64,000 bases of DNA from Mallotus nudiflorus (GCA_947683625.1 CANTUR010000846.1:62001-126000); one strand, 5' to 3'; counted from the first letter of the stretch, positions 1 through 12,154 are shown. A program made the numbers and translations. The notes: generated by a model from the sequence alone, not told the origin.

Positions 1-499
1 AAACATATCGAATATCGATATGGGGGTAAGAACTCGGACCCCTTTTGATTAACCTTAGCCCTATACATACCGGCGCATACAGGCTCTAGATATCATTTGA
101 TGCCCAACAATTGACCCTCACATTAATATCATATGATTACCTTAAGCATATTTGAGTATCATTCCTCAGTTTGCCTTTTGGTTCTAATCAACACAAATCT
201 AAACAGCATAGTTCTACGAGCCGAACCATAGTCCCTTGATGACTATAGGTTTGAAACCCACCTAGGAAAGAGACTGAATAACCTCATTGAGTAATAAGGT
301 TGGAAGTGAGAGCTTGCTTGTGATTTATTTGTTCACTGTGCAAGAAACACTAATAAGCTTTTAAAACTAATCATGCATACATAACATACATGTAGATAGC
401 ATATACTAACCATGGTTTCTTGCAGCAATGATCATCTTTCATTATAGGATTTTGCATCCACCCTATGCATACATGCTCACCCTTTTCTTTTGCAGGCAC
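1..499. other. No gene recognised (left flank of Tat remnant)
   Basis: This AT-rich sequence has no open frame of useful length and no motif I can name. It lies directly upstream of the DUF7745-like remnant on the + strand, so it is probably leader or LTR sequence of the same dead element. That is inferred from position only. Confidence 0.3.
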
Positions 500-1760
500 A
501 CATCATGGATCATCCATTTAGCTAACCTAAATAAATGTGTAGGAATACAACATGAGTGATTATAAAGCTGAATCTTCTTGATAAAGCAATAGAAAACTAA
601 AGGCTAGAATATCAAGCTTTCTTAAAGATGGCATTATGGTTGAAAACTTTTGAACCTAAACTAGCATCACTAGACATTTCCTCTATAGTCTTGATAATGC
701 TGATTTGAAAAGCTTGCAACTATATGGAATGCTATGAATTAAGACATTCCAGCATATGTACCTCGACTGTTAACTCTTACATGTTGTTGTATCGTTCTAG
801 GACCCTTAAGAGAATGTATTATGATTTGACACTATAGAACTATGCCCATTGAACGAGAAATTTAGTGCCATAGCAAGATAAATCCCCACCAAAACTAAAG
901 AAGCAATTTTTGTAAACTAAAATGTTGATTACCCAAGATTGGAAAAGATTTTCTTGATCCAAGCTCACAAAGCTTGATGAATTAGTCATCGAGAATGTAC
1001 AATTAATTCCCATACAAATCCTAGCTACCTGCACCACCAAGAAGTCCAACACCCTAATTTGGGCATGCATTATTGTGTGTTACCTCTTCATGCAATATTT
1101 TACCCTCTCGAATGATAGGCTAGGAGATTATAAGATGCTCCAAGTTATAGAAGGAATAGAGTATAGAATGACTCCCTTCCCATTGATTTTAGTAGAAACC
1201 ATTCAAGATTTGGATGACCTAAAAAATATGAAAAGTTCAAACTTCACTTGTAGCCCTCTGTTGTTTTAGATTTGGCTATAAGAAAAGCTAAGTCTACTCG
1301 ACAAACCTATAGGTGACTGGATGAGATACTAACCTAGGAATCACTTAGAGACACACTTTAAAGATTTCCATGAATGGTCAGCCCACATCGTGACATAAGA
1401 ATGGATTGAATGCATGCATAATACTCCAGAATACCAAATAAGATGGATGTGTCCATAGTGGAAGTTGGAGCATGTGACTCTTTACACATATGTGAAATGT
1501 GTGCCAACCTCAGGATTTAGGTCATGCACCTACTACTATCCGACACTAGTAAAGAGATAATTCGGTGAGAAACAACATGTACCTTATGAACTTACATATT
1601 TCTCTAATGGTAAGAGACAACAAAGTTTTATAGATCACTTTAGAATAATATTGAGGAAAAGAATAGTCCACTAGTTTTCTGCTAGTAATGGGGATAATGT
1701 TACTGATGAGATATACAAATAGTGGGTGATCCAAAGACAGAACCATCTATCAAGCAACTA
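500..1760 (+). pseudogene. DUF7745-like domain remnant, retrotransposon-associated
   Basis: Reading the + strand through stops and frame changes gives a run resembling the plant DUF7745 family, which occurs at the front of many Tat-type gypsy polyproteins. Recognisable pieces are a segment around 1075-1270 (GDYKMLQVIEGIEYRMTPFP), a segment around 1330-1500 with HFKDFHEWSAHI and WIECMHNTPEYQIRWM, and a final piece around 1500-1720 with FRSCTYYYPTLVKR and FGEKQHVPYELTYFSN. At least six in-frame stops make it non-functional. The piece ends in a short duplex-like linker to the next frame, and an integrase follows on the same strand. The family name rests on remembered similarity, not on a search. 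Confidence 0.5.
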
Positions 1761-2070
1761 ATCCAGAGAAAGTTCACTTTTTTAATTTCTATACTTGAAA
1801 CTAATGATGTAATAAACTCTAAAGTTAATGCAATGAAATCAAATTTTGCTTACTTGTTCAATGTATTTCCTAATGGTAGTGTGCATTGCATTGATAAAAA
1901 CATTAGCATATTTGACATTCATTCCATATGCACTAAATCATTTAACATTGGCACATAATTTAAACCATGCATTCTGCATATTTTGAAAGATGTTACCCAT
2001 AAAGAGAGGAGAGAAATTGAAAAAATATTAATAAAATATTTAAAAGTATTTGTAAAAAATGATGATGATG
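1761..2070 (+). pseudogene. Tat-type linker remnant ahead of a deletion
   Basis: The frame carries FAYLFNVFPNGSVHC followed by a helix-like stretch with RREIEKILIKYLKVFVKN at about 1990-2060. The second motif resembles the spacer between protease and reverse transcriptase in Tat-type gypsy polyproteins. A matching segment lies on the minus strand at 25549-25734 (LAYLCNVLLDGTIHC), so two separate copies of this family occur in the window. Here the frame passes at an Asp-Asp-Asp-Gly tract straight into integrase sequence, so the reverse transcriptase and RNase H appear to have been deleted. Confidence 0.45.
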
Positions 2071-3028
2071 GAATGCTATATCAAATTTGTAAGAGAATGC
2101 CATAAGTGTCAAATTCATAAGGATGTCAGTCACCCTTAACAAAATTACACTACATCTCTTCTCCATGGCCCTTCTCAGTATGAGGATTAGACATATTGGG
2201 GAAATCCACCCAACAGCTTCAAACAGACACATGTTCATCTTAGTGGCAGTAGATTACTTCATAAAGTGGGTTGAAGCAGAATCATTCGCAAGGATAGGAG
2301 CTAAATAAGTGGAAAAATTCATAAAAATAAAATATGTTTTGTCAATATGGGATTCCCCATCACATAATCTCTAACAACATTGTTCAATTCTAAAGGGAAG
2401 TTAGAGAACTACTAAGGAGTTATAAGGTGGAATATCATAAATCTTCTCCTTACCGATTATAAGCAAATGGGGCTATTGAATTGCAAATAAGAACATTAAG
2501 AAGATTTTGTAAAAAATGAGTCAGACTCATTGAGATTAGGTAGATAGATTGCCATATTCTTTATAGAGGTACCAAACAATAATAAGAACTTCAACAGGAG
2601 CAACTCCTTTCTCACTAGTGTACAGGTTAGAAGAAGTACTCCCAGTTAAAATAAAAATCAAGTCTCTACAGGTAGTAATCAAATCTGAATTATTGAAAGT
2701 GCATTAGGCTCAATAGAGGCATGATAATCTCACTCTCTTAGATGGTCAAAGACTTAAAGCTTTATTCCACACACAGTTGTATCATGCTCAGTTAGCTAAA
2801 ACCTTTATTAAAAAGGTAAAACACAAGAGTGTGAAAGCAGGAGACTGGATTTTAAAGTAAGCAATGTAGAATGTTCTAGACGCTATAGGGAAATTCAAAC
2901 CAAAATGGGAAGGTCCATATTTAGTCAAATGTGTCTTATCAAAAGGAGCAGTTAAGTTGATGGATTCTAAAGGCATTGAATTCTCTAAACCTATCAATAC
3001 AGACTGCTTGAAGAAGTACTACATCTAA
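2071..3028 (+). pseudogene. Ty3/gypsy (Tat-lineage) integrase remnant
   Basis: This is the C-terminal integrase of a gypsy polyprotein, which would insert element cDNA into chromosomes. Visible pieces in order are a start with GMLYQICKRMP, the core strand FILVAVDYFIKWVEAESFAR at about 2238-2295, a degraded middle region (SSPYR, NGAIE) where the second Asp and Glu of the DDE triad should lie, and the tail GKFKPKWEGPYLVK, GAVKLMD and FSKPINTDCLKKYY before a stop at about 3026. Several stops and frameshifts interrupt it. The tail motif is typical of Tat integrases, and this is the best-supported coding remnant in the first 4 kb. Confidence 0.8.
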
Positions 3029-4103
3029 AGCAAAAAAAATTTACTGCGTTGAAAACCTAAAAATGATAGCTCAAGAAAAAGTTAAGGACTTCCCACAAGG
3101 GTGAAAACCATTCATAGGCGACCTAGGTAAAAATTAGGGAAAGAGAGAAAATACTTAACTAGAAAACCTAAGAAGGCTAGTTAGGCATAGGGGTAACCTT
3201 AAGTTCAAATTTTGTATGAATGCACATGTGCTTTTCTTGAATGATTTAAGTGAAATGAGAATGATTGCCAATTTATGCATAATGTCTTTGAAAAAGTGCA
3301 TTACATTTTTATCATTATGAATTGCATCAAGCATGCTTAGCATTTTCTTTCATTAGATGATCGCTACTCGAGATCAACCATTATCATCGAAGCCTAAAAA
3401 AAAACCCTACTAAGTGTGAAGAGCTTCGAAAGGAGATGCCTTAGATAAACGAGGGAAGAAAAAGAAAACCTAGTTAAGTGCAAAAAGCTCTAAAAGGAGA
3501 TGCCTTAGGCAAAAAAGGGAAAAATAAAATAGGAAAATGATAGCAATGATAAACATTATCAATAATGACGTACAAAAAGGAGCATAAACACTATAGTCAT
3601 CATCATACACATATCGTACAACACATATGGGAAAAATGCCTAAATATAACACCCAGAGTCCATGACCTCTATAAAATAATACAACAAAGCAACCATAAGT
3701 ACAAAAAGCCCTACACCTAGCTTCTAAAACAACTACATCGATCGTGGCTGCCATTAAGAGCAAACGTCAATCTTGCTCAAGCATCCATATCATCTGATCC
3801 ATGCTCATCATCATCCATTGCAAAGGATGCTAGCCATGATTCCAACTTACTAATTCTATTATGATAAGATATGCACTCCTACTCTCACTTATGATTAGTA
3901 AGGAGTTGTTCAACCTATGTTACATAAAAATTGCACATCATACATTCACGCACACATAAAGCATGTGTATAAATAAATAGGTACAACCCTCTAATTGCTT
4001 GTAAACTTTAAAAAAAGTTGTCACTCCCTATAACAGTGTACTAGTACTGAGTAGTAGAGATGGGGATCTACAAAGAACAAGTGAATAAGTCAAACACCAG
4101 ACA
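3029..4103 (+). repeat. Tat 3' untranslated region with short tandem repeats
   Basis: No gene is seen. The first 500 bases follow the integrase stop and contain recurring purine-rich units. A unit of about 60-65 bases occurs twice in tandem (about 3408-3470 and 3471-3535), sharing the words AGCT, AAAGGAGATGCCTTAG and a purine tail. Such purine-rich repeats downstream of integrase are usual in Tat elements. The rest, to 4103, is AT-rich and featureless apart from shadow frames. Confidence 0.5.
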
Positions 4104-5703
4104 TCAAGTCAAATAAACAAAACAAAGGTGAAATAAAGAATGAACGTGGGTAGTGTCAAAAGGGATAACATCTGACTGAGGATAGTCAAGACGAGGCAAA
4201 TCAAAATACACTCCTCCACCAAATATATTCATCCCAGACAACACTGAGAATGATCTAACCACTAAATCTCTAAGAATGATACTATTGGAAGCCACATTAC
4301 TAGCATAGTCAGTTGCCTCAGTACAAAACGTGTCCTCATCCTCCTCAAAGTGGGATCTTAATATTTTTTGGTTAGATCCTTGTCACTGTAGATAAGTCCC
4401 TATAACCATATCAATTATAGTTTATTACTGACAAAGTTCACTACATACTTGTACAACACAGGAATAAAAACTTACTAGATCAGAAGAATCAACTCTCGAT
4501 GATCCACATGATTCCCGAGTCCTTGAATTCGTAAGATGAGCATCATCTACCTGAGGAGGTGGAGGTGGAGGAACAAAGCCACTAGCCATAACATTAATTA
4601 GCTATATAATCAACACATTAGCATAAAGGAAGTCTGCACTCTTTAGAGGCTCTCAGAAGGATATCCTTTCATGGCAGTAGCAAGCTCATCTGCACTAAGC
4701 TCATGACTCCAGAACATGTCACTGAGAGGAGGAACATGGATTCTTATCATGAAAGGACCATCCCACTAATGATGGACTCGCTCACCCAAATACCATACTT
4801 TAATAGTAAGACTATGTAGCAACACTCACCTCTCTGTTAATTGCCATGCTATCACCATCTCTGCCAACCAATGTGATCTCATTGCCCACTTACAAAGGAG
4901 GATCTACTTAAAAAGTAAATGAATAAAGAATCTCTAGGAAATGAAATAAACAATACAACAAAATCAAGCATACTAGTTCAGGGGACAACTTACTCATATA
5001 ATCCTGAGCCTCTACATAATCTTCAATCAAGTCAGTGATCTTCTTAATCTAGTAGGCATAATGAGGAAAACCATCCTCTAGAAGATGCGCGATAGTTGGA
5101 TGAGGAAGAACCCTAAACTCATAAGCCTAGATCTATCAAATTAGAATTTAGAAGGTTAGAAAGATAAATAATGGACAAAGAGCAAAAGAACATACGTACA
5201 TAAGAACTCTTACTCACATTTAGAAAAAACAAGCATCCATAAATCCTTGAGTTGCCCTTATAGGCTATGTCTAAACTCAAGTACATATGGGTAAAGGCAG
5301 TAGTACCCCAGTTGTAAATCGATAGGTTATCTAAGTCCCTCAGAATAGGCAATAACCATAAACTACTTGTACTTAAAGGATTTAAGAAGATAATAACACT
5401 CAACAAGTATAATAGGAAGCAATGGGCCAACAACTTTGATGAAACATAATTAGCATTATACTTTGTATGCATAATAAAAACAAACTCAGTATAATAAGTA
5501 TGGCATGGACAATAAGACTTCATAGGGGTAACCACTCCAAGTAACTCCTTAGTGAGGCGCTTCCTTACCACAGTAGAAGAATACTCCTCCTCACTAAAAA
5601 GAATAGGCTCCTTATAAAAGCTCAAGCCTATAATAGCGGTAAAATCTAGAGGAGAGATGGTCATCTCTCCAATGGGAAAATGAAAAGTGTGCATCGTATC
5701 CAT
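4104..5703 (-). pseudogene. Antisense plant mobile domain (PMD-like) ORF
   Basis: A 194-codon open frame at 5119-5703 begins at ATG (5703). Near its N terminus it reads FHFPIGEMTISPLDFTAIIG, and later LLAHCFLLYLL, LLPILRDLDNLSIYNWG and TAFTHMYLSLD. This is the pattern of the plant mobile domain (aminotransferase-like, PF10536). Further downstream on the same strand, past a stop, FGERVHH and WDGPFMIR with ELSADELATAMKGYPSESL at about 4640-4800 continue the family. An acidic segment and an open frame at 4104-4295 may be the end. PMD proteins include host silencing factors of the MAIN/MAIL1 type and extra ORFs of retroelements. It lies antisense, 3' of a Tat integrase, as known Tat extra ORFs do. 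Internal stops, or unrecognised introns, suggest a pseudogene. Confidence 0.7.
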
Positions 5704-7144
5704 CCATCACTTAATCAACATATACATGTGATATAACTTGATGTATATAAGTTATAAGATAACATAACAATAATTCCGTTAAAGCCCTTTTTAGCAACCA
5801 TTTGCTTCACACACAATGGGAGACCCTAAAAATACGTGCTGACTTTGTTAAAATTGCTAGGCAATGCAGTTTTGAAATGTGAAATCACACTATACATATC
5901 AATAATGTGAAAAGTTCACATTTTAAACTAAGGTCATCATGTTCTCGAGCTAATGATGTCATCATGCATCCTTTATATCATCAGAGCATAATAATCACTA
6001 CAAATATGCATGATTATGTAGATTTTGCTTACTCTTTTAAGTGATTGAGTGTTCATTGCTTATTTTGTTATTTGCATGATCCAGCAAGCTACGTACATGG
6101 TTGTGCTAACCATATAGGTTCATTATATCTAAGCTAGATTTACATTTTTGCAATCTTTTTTCCTTTTATATGTATTTTGTTAAGAAAGCAATGTAATAAT
6201 AATATTTCATGCTCTATTATCTTTCATTATTCGATGTATTGTGTGAATGCTATATAAACTATCATAATCAAAATTATGGTATGGATTGAATATTGTATAA
6301 TGAGAAATAGTCATAAAGTATATTCAATCCCTTGAACCTGAAAATCTCTACTAGGGGAAATATTCATCAAGTGGCCTAATGCTACCCCTTTATTTCTTGA
6401 TTTTCTAAAAATTGGGTGGCATCTCCATAAAACCAAAATAAATAAACTAGGTCACTCACAGTGAGAGCATCTTCTAGTTCTCATATTATCCAATCATTGA
6501 ATAGTCTCAACTAGAATAAGGGGAAAAGGGGTCATTTCACATTTGATGCCTTCAATTACCTATATTATCTTGTAATTTCCTAACCCATCATGGGACACAA
6601 TGCAATACTGGAGGAATAGATAATAGTAGAGAATACATGCCTAAGGCAGATTACCAAGTCTCTTAGCACTGTAGGTACCTAAAAGCTGGATGGGAATTAG
6701 TTATTTATTTGTCGCGACTAGCTCATCTATCTTTTGTGGACTTTAATCAAGCAGTGTTAAACCCAATCTTAGATATTCAATGGCTTGGTTAGTGAAGATT
6801 GCTTCCTCGGACTTAGTGGGGGGTCACCATGCTATAGCACTAAATTCTTTATACATATGGCATAGTTTGAGGTTATTAAAATGAAAATTGTGCTCATACA
6901 GATCCTAAAATGCAATAGCTGCCCTCAGGAATTTGAAATTCAAGTGAACATATCAGAATTTTTTGAGACACAACATCTCTAAAGGCTACAAGCTCTTATA
7001 GTTAGCTTTATCAAAGCTATTGAGAAAATCCTTAGTGATACACATTTGGACTTGGGGAGTTTCAACCATAGTTTCATTATTGAGCAATCTTTAAATCCTC
7101 TTTCTTAAGCTACTCCTATCTCATTGAGAAGAACCAACAACTGG
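5704..7144. other. Non-coding Tat-related sequence with a PBS-like word
   Basis: No coding region is recognised. At about 6416-6424 the word TGGCATCTCC resembles the TGGCGACTCC start of an Ogre/Tat primer-binding site in + orientation, and a polypurine run (AAGGGGAAAAGGGG) lies at about 6519-6532. This suggests remains of a + strand Tat LTR boundary, but no LTR partner can be aligned. The stretch ends at the T3 LTR. Confidence 0.3.
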
Positions 7145-9351
7145 TGTGGATGGCGTGGTTTAGCGTGCACCCAAGTATCTTACGACCATGACAATCTTTA
7201 AACTCAGGGCTCTAGGGAACATACTACTACATCATAAAGACATAGTGTGGAGATGAGGAGTCACCACCCAGGGTAATAACTGGGACAAATCAAAGGTAGT
7301 GGTAACTCAATTCTCTAAAAGAAAGTTAGCACCATAACCAGGGATTTTGGTTATGGAATACTAACTTCTTATAGTATTGTGTTCATTTAGAATTAGCTTA
7401 TGAATTATTATCTTATTCTCTAATTTACATATGATTTTATATTAAACCCTATTTTAACAATCAACTCGAAAGGCAACTAGTCATGAAATAACACATAAGA
7501 ACTTGCATTCATACAAGGTAAAATGTCCCTAAATTAGTCTAATCTATATTGATTTTAATTTAAAGTTAGCAAAATCAACATATTATTTACAAGGGGAATG
7601 GAAACTAAAGGTGGGCCCACATTTTTAATTAATTAATGAGCATATGTCTATTAGTTTTAATTCTAAAAAACATGATCCTAAGTCTACCAAGCTTTAAAAG
7701 AAAAAATGGGATTGGATTGGGCTTAAATTAGAGGCCCAATTCCAATTAATTTTAATTTAAAAGAAGTGATCTTAAATCAATTTATTTTAAAAGAAATGCT
7801 TTAATGGGATGAGCTAAATCTAAGAAATTTTAATTAAACTAAAAATGGGCATAAGTGAAAATTAACCTAAATGGGCCTAAGTTTAATTTAATTTAATTAG
7901 ACCTAAGTTTATTTTAATTTAATTAGACCTAAGTTTATTTTAATTTAATTAGACCTAAAAAACTAATTTTATAGGATTATTAATGGTGAATTGAACCTAA
8001 ACGTGGGTAATAAAGAAAATAAAAGCCTAAACAATCAAATAAATAAAATAAAACAAAAAAGACATACAAGTAGTGATTCTAACCCTAATTTTTACATGTG
8101 ACCTAATTAACTACAGTCGCCATGGATTTTACCAAGTGAACCTAATTTACTAATTAATTTTAAGGACAAAAAAATTAAATGGTTTCACTATTATCCCACT
8201 ATCGGGGCTATTACAACATACGTACAATAAAAATAGTTACAACCTAATAAACCAAATAAATACACAACACAAATACCATGAAAATAAAACACAAAAACAA
8301 ATAAAAAACTAAAAACTATATGATTTAAAACATAGTGTAAATTCATGGCATTCCATAGATCTTTATGGGTTCAATTCTAGTTTAGTATTCATCCTTCCAC
8401 ATTCAAATATTCCCACCATTCGTAGCATCATTAAGAATAATGAAAGGAACACAAAGAAACACAAATTAAATTCAAATCAAATAAAGGAAAAATAAATAAA
8501 AATAAATAAAATAAAAAAAGAAAGAAATGAAGATGGTGGATGCAATATTGATTTGCTCCTCAAAGTATTTGACTCACTATGTTTGAATAAGTCTGCAGAT
8601 TTGATTTTCGGTCTCAAACTTTTCTATGTCTTTTTAAGAAATAACGTGAAAGATAGTTTTTGTAGTTTTACTTTTATTTATGTGCTTTATCCAAACAAAC
8701 AATAATGTAAGAAATAAAAGTTTTTTCTCTTTTTTTTACTATGATTTTTTTTAAAAAAAGAAGCTCCTTCTTCCTCTCTCACATAAAAATTTTCTTTTTA
8801 AAGAACTAGGAGAGGTTAACCTCCTACAATTATCAATTCAAGAGACAAAATCAAGTTTTTTATTTAAAAAGAAAGTGATAATATGCAATTATCATTTAAA
8901 AATAAATAATTATCTTCTTTTTTATTTATTTTTAAACCAATAAAAATAAAAAAATAAAAACTAAAAAAATGAAAAATCAGGATATGAAGTCAGTAAGATG
9001 TGTGTAATTTCGATCGAAATTATGCATTTTCAATCAGAAATGTACAATTCTAATCGCAATTGTACATTTTTGATCGAAAATGTGTAATTATGGTCAGAAT
9101 TATATATTTTCAATCAAAAATATATAACTCCTATCAGAATTACATAATTATAATCGGTAGTCTTCCTTTTTTACTTTTAATTACAAATTGACCTTTGAAA
9201 GAATAAAAACTTTGTAATTAGGTCCTTAAAAATTTACAATTAATCCCTGAGATTAAAAATTCAAAATCTAGAGACCTATTTGTAACAAATTTTCATCATT
9301 GGATCCTCTATTGCATCCATGCTCAAGTCATCTCAAAATTGGGTGCTTACA
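7145..9351 (-). mobile_element. 3' LTR of minus-strand Tat element T3
   Basis: The first 1.2 kb of this segment aligns collinearly with 35757-36955, including the words TTTAGCG, GGAATACTAACTTCTT, CTTGTGTTCATTTAGAATTAG and ATTAATGGTGAATT. I judge about 85-90% identity by eye. Read on the minus strand it starts TGTAAGCACCCAATTTTGAG and ends in CA at 7145, as LTRs do. It is immediately preceded on that strand by a polypurine tract, which marks it as a 3' LTR whose element extends to higher coordinates. The length is 2207 bp. It contains several runs of TTAATTTAATTAGACCTAAG near 7880-7960 in short tandem. Confidence 0.6.
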
Positions 9352-9368
9352 ATTGCCCCCCTTTATAG
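9352..9368 (-). other. Polypurine tract of T3
   Basis: On the minus strand the sequence reads CTATAAAGGGGGGCAAT directly before the LTR start TGTAAGC. This matches the purine tract that primes plus-strand cDNA synthesis in LTR retrotransposons and supports the minus orientation of the element. Confidence 0.6.
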
Positions 9369-10120
9369 CTACTTGCTTGATAAATTGTGGTAAAGAAAAT
9401 AAGTACATAATTTCAAAGTAAAGAGTTAGGATACTTACTTGTATTGAGGCTCTTACTCATAATTGACTATAGACTCACTTTAGTTGTTGTGCGACATCAA
9501 GCAGATTTCATTATATTTCCTATGAAGTGTCTAGTGAAATGTGAATTTCACTATATTATCGATGAAATGTTTAGCAATGTAACACTATAACTACTGTGTA
9601 GTGTCTAGCTAATATATTTCTTATGGAATGTCTAGTGACTATGATTGGTGAATTTCATTATATTCCCCGTGGGACATTTAATGATGTGATTTTTCTATAT
9701 TTCTTATGGAACATTTAACAATTGTGATGTTATAACTATCATATAGTGTTTAGTTATTTATGATCATACTATAAGTCTTATGGAACATCTAGAAAAGAAT
9801 TTAAATTTTTATTATAACTATTGTGTAGTGTCTAATAAAGTGAATTTGAAATTGGGTTATAGCTAATGTGCAACATATAATAAAATGCACTATAGTTTCT
9901 ATGAAATTTAGTGAATAGTATTTAAAAATGTGTTATAAGTCCTATTGAGCATCTAGCAAAAAGTGATTTAAAGCGCTATAGGTCTTGTAGAGCATATAGC
10001 AAATTGTGTTTAAAAGTATATGCTATAACTACTATGTAGTGTCTAGTGAGGTATGCTATGTAACCTTTGTGCAACGTCAAGCAAGATGTGCTATGATGTT
10101 AAGCAACATGTGCTATATGA
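9369..10120. repeat. Degenerate repeat region rich in GTGTAGTGTCTAG-like words
   Basis: No gene is seen. The sequence is built from imperfectly repeated phrases of about 40-60 bases containing forms of CTATAACTATTGTGTAGTGTCTAG and TATGGAACATCTAG, so it looks like an old, decayed tandem array. It leads without a break into the regular 35-bp array that follows. By position it belongs to the 3' untranslated part of T3. Confidence 0.5.
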
Positions 10121-10385
10121 CCAATATGTGATGTTAAGCAAAATGTACCATGTAACCAATATGTGGTGCTAGAAAAAATGTGTTGTATGACCAATATATG
10201 GTGGTAGGAAAAATGTGTAGTATGAGCAATATGTGGTGCTAAGCAAAATGTGTTGTATGACTAATATGCGATGCTAGGCAAAATGTGTAGTATGACCAAT
10301 ATGTGGTGCTAGGAAAAATGTGCTATGTGACCAATATGTGATGCTAGGAAAAATGTGTAGTGTGACTAATATGTGGTGCTATGTA
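10121..10385. repeat. 35-bp minisatellite, about 7.5 units
   Basis: Units begin at 10121, 10156, 10191, 10226, 10261, 10296, 10331 and 10366, an exact 35-base period. The consensus contains CCAATATGTGGTGCTAGG and AAAAATGTGTAGTATGA. Units differ at a few positions, but the length never changes. Confidence 0.85.
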
Positions 10386-10516
10386 GCTTCTATGAGGGAA
10401 ATACCATATAGCCATTTATGGGCTTTACATGATATAATTCTTAATGATGTTGGTATTGATTCCACAATGTAGACTTTATGCTATTGCAATTCATAATTTT
10501 TGGCAATTTTTTATTA

Positions 10517-10630
10517 GTTGCAACCCTTTCATTGCTCACCCTTAATGCTACAATCCAAAACTGCTCGCACTTTGTTGTAACCCTTTCATTACTCACCTTT
10601 GATGTTGCAGTCCATAACTGCTCACGACTG
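10517..10630. repeat. 57-bp tandem duplication
   Basis: Two adjacent copies start at 10517 and 10574. Both contain AACCCTTTCATT, CTCACC, TGATG or TAATG and CTGCTC. The open frame running through here follows the repeat and shows no protein family. Confidence 0.7.
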
Positions 10631-11178
10631 TTGGTCTTTGGCTATTTGATTTTAATGCTTGAATTCTTTATACTCATTGGAATTTTGGTGCTGATTGCTT
10701 TGAATTTTTACACTGTTTGCTTTGAATTTATATGTTTATTGCTTTGATTAGCTACCTTCATTACTCGCTGACTTTCATTGACTTGATAGTGCTAGTGTTG
10801 ACTCCATGTTCAGTGTATCTTTTTTGAATTTACAATTTCTAAAGACTTATTGAAGTTAGTTTTAGTATGATGATTGTACAAAAGTACATTCTATTTGAGC
10901 AAATTCATCAATTTATCACAATGTAGTGTGCACTCAACGAATCTCACTAATTTTGATTTTCATGACCATCATTTATTTACAGTTCGTAAAGTCAGAGGTA
11001 TCATTAGCCATCTTATGCTAAGAGTGTATTTTTTTTTATCAAGTGAAGAGCTGACTTTCACACTTAAATCTAGAGAGAATTCGCTAAACAAAACTTATGA
11101 AAATTGAGCAAAACAAATAGAATTCTAAGTATTAAAACAATCTTTGAGCTATTGATGTGCTTTTCTTCCTTATGCAAG

Positions 11179-11480
11179 TATTCCCCTGCCTTTCTCATAT
11201 TACTCAATATGGACACTGTTAGGAAGATCCTTCAGATACTTATATTGTTTTTAGAGCATTGGAGTAATTAAAGCAACCTTTAACATGGTCCTATTTTAGT
11301 ATTCCCTTACCTTTCTCATATTACTTAGCGTGGATACTGCTAAGGGCTTCACATTGAAACCCTTACTCATTTTTTAGCATTAAAGTATATTAAAAGTGCC
11401 TTTTAGTGCTTACTCTTATTTTGATTCTCCTTTTAATATTTCCCTACCTTTCTTGTATTACTTAGTGTGGATATCGTCAA
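11179..11480. repeat. Three dispersed copies of a 45-bp motif
   Basis: Forms of TATTCCCTACCTTTCTCATA followed by TTACTTAGTGTGGATACTG begin near 11179, 11299 and 11435. The spacing of 120 and 136 bases suggests a decayed tandem repeat of about 125 bases. No gene is recognised between 10631 and 11690. Confidence 0.6.
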
Positions 11481-11693
11481 GGGATTTTGTACTCGTACTC
11501 ATTTATGATCATTGGAGTATAATAGATGCACATTTATTATTCCAAAAAAATTTAAATGATACTCTAAAATCCAAGCAATTTATACTGCAAGTCCATAAAT
11601 TTTATTTTTGTGCATTCCTCCCCTTGTTCGGGTGCAAAGTGAGCATTAGATTGATTAGAGTTTAGAAACTCTTAATGCAAAGCTGTCAACTAG

Positions 11694-12130
11694 ACATCTA
11701 GATTTCACGATGGATGCTCAACTTTAAATAAATTTGATCTTACAATCCCTTCCGGACTCATTTGTGCAATCTATTGCAAATTTCCAAATGAATAAGTTTG
11801 AGTGTACCCTTGCAGAACTATTAAACATGTTTGTGAAAACCCAAAAGGCTATTCATAATGAGAAAAGGAAGGATGTGGCTTTAGTTGCCTCTTTTAGTAG
11901 GACTAAGAAGAGTAAGGGCAACAAACATAAGAAAGCTAAAGGAAAAGTTTGAAAAGCTTTAGGAGGTGTGAGAAAGAAAAAAGGCAAAGAGAAGGTAAAG
12001 AACACCAACAAGGTAAAATATTTCTTTTATGATGGAGAGAAACTGTCCAAAGTTCCTTAAGTCTCTTCAGACTAAAGGAAAGGATAAGATTGGATAAGGT
12101 GAGACTTTCTCTAATTTATTTATTTCTAAA
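11694..12130 (+). pseudogene. Copia gag fragment
   Basis: The frame at 11734-11952 reads MILQSLPDSFVQSIANFQMN, then a basic tail of Lys and Arg (FSRTKKSKGNKHKKAKGK) and a stop. This matches the end of the copia capsid domain (UBN2/gag type), which packages element RNA. The zinc knuckle expected at about 12020-12070 is degraded to a Phe/Tyr-rich remnant without the Cys-Cys-His-Cys set. The matching minus-strand copy is at 59423-59707. Confidence 0.7.
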
Positions 12131-12154
12131 TGTTCTAAGAGCTGGTCTAATGCA

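Noticed and set aside
3470..3763. 97-codon minus-strand membrane-like frame
   Set aside because: It overlaps purine-rich Tat 3' repeats and shows no family pattern.
10121..10385. CRISPR-like array
   Set aside because: The 35-bp units are directly adjacent with no unique spacers and lie in plant repeat DNA; it is a minisatellite.
10478..10747. 89-codon hydrophobic frame
   Set aside because: It follows the 57-bp duplication and contains repeated phrases; low-complexity translation only.
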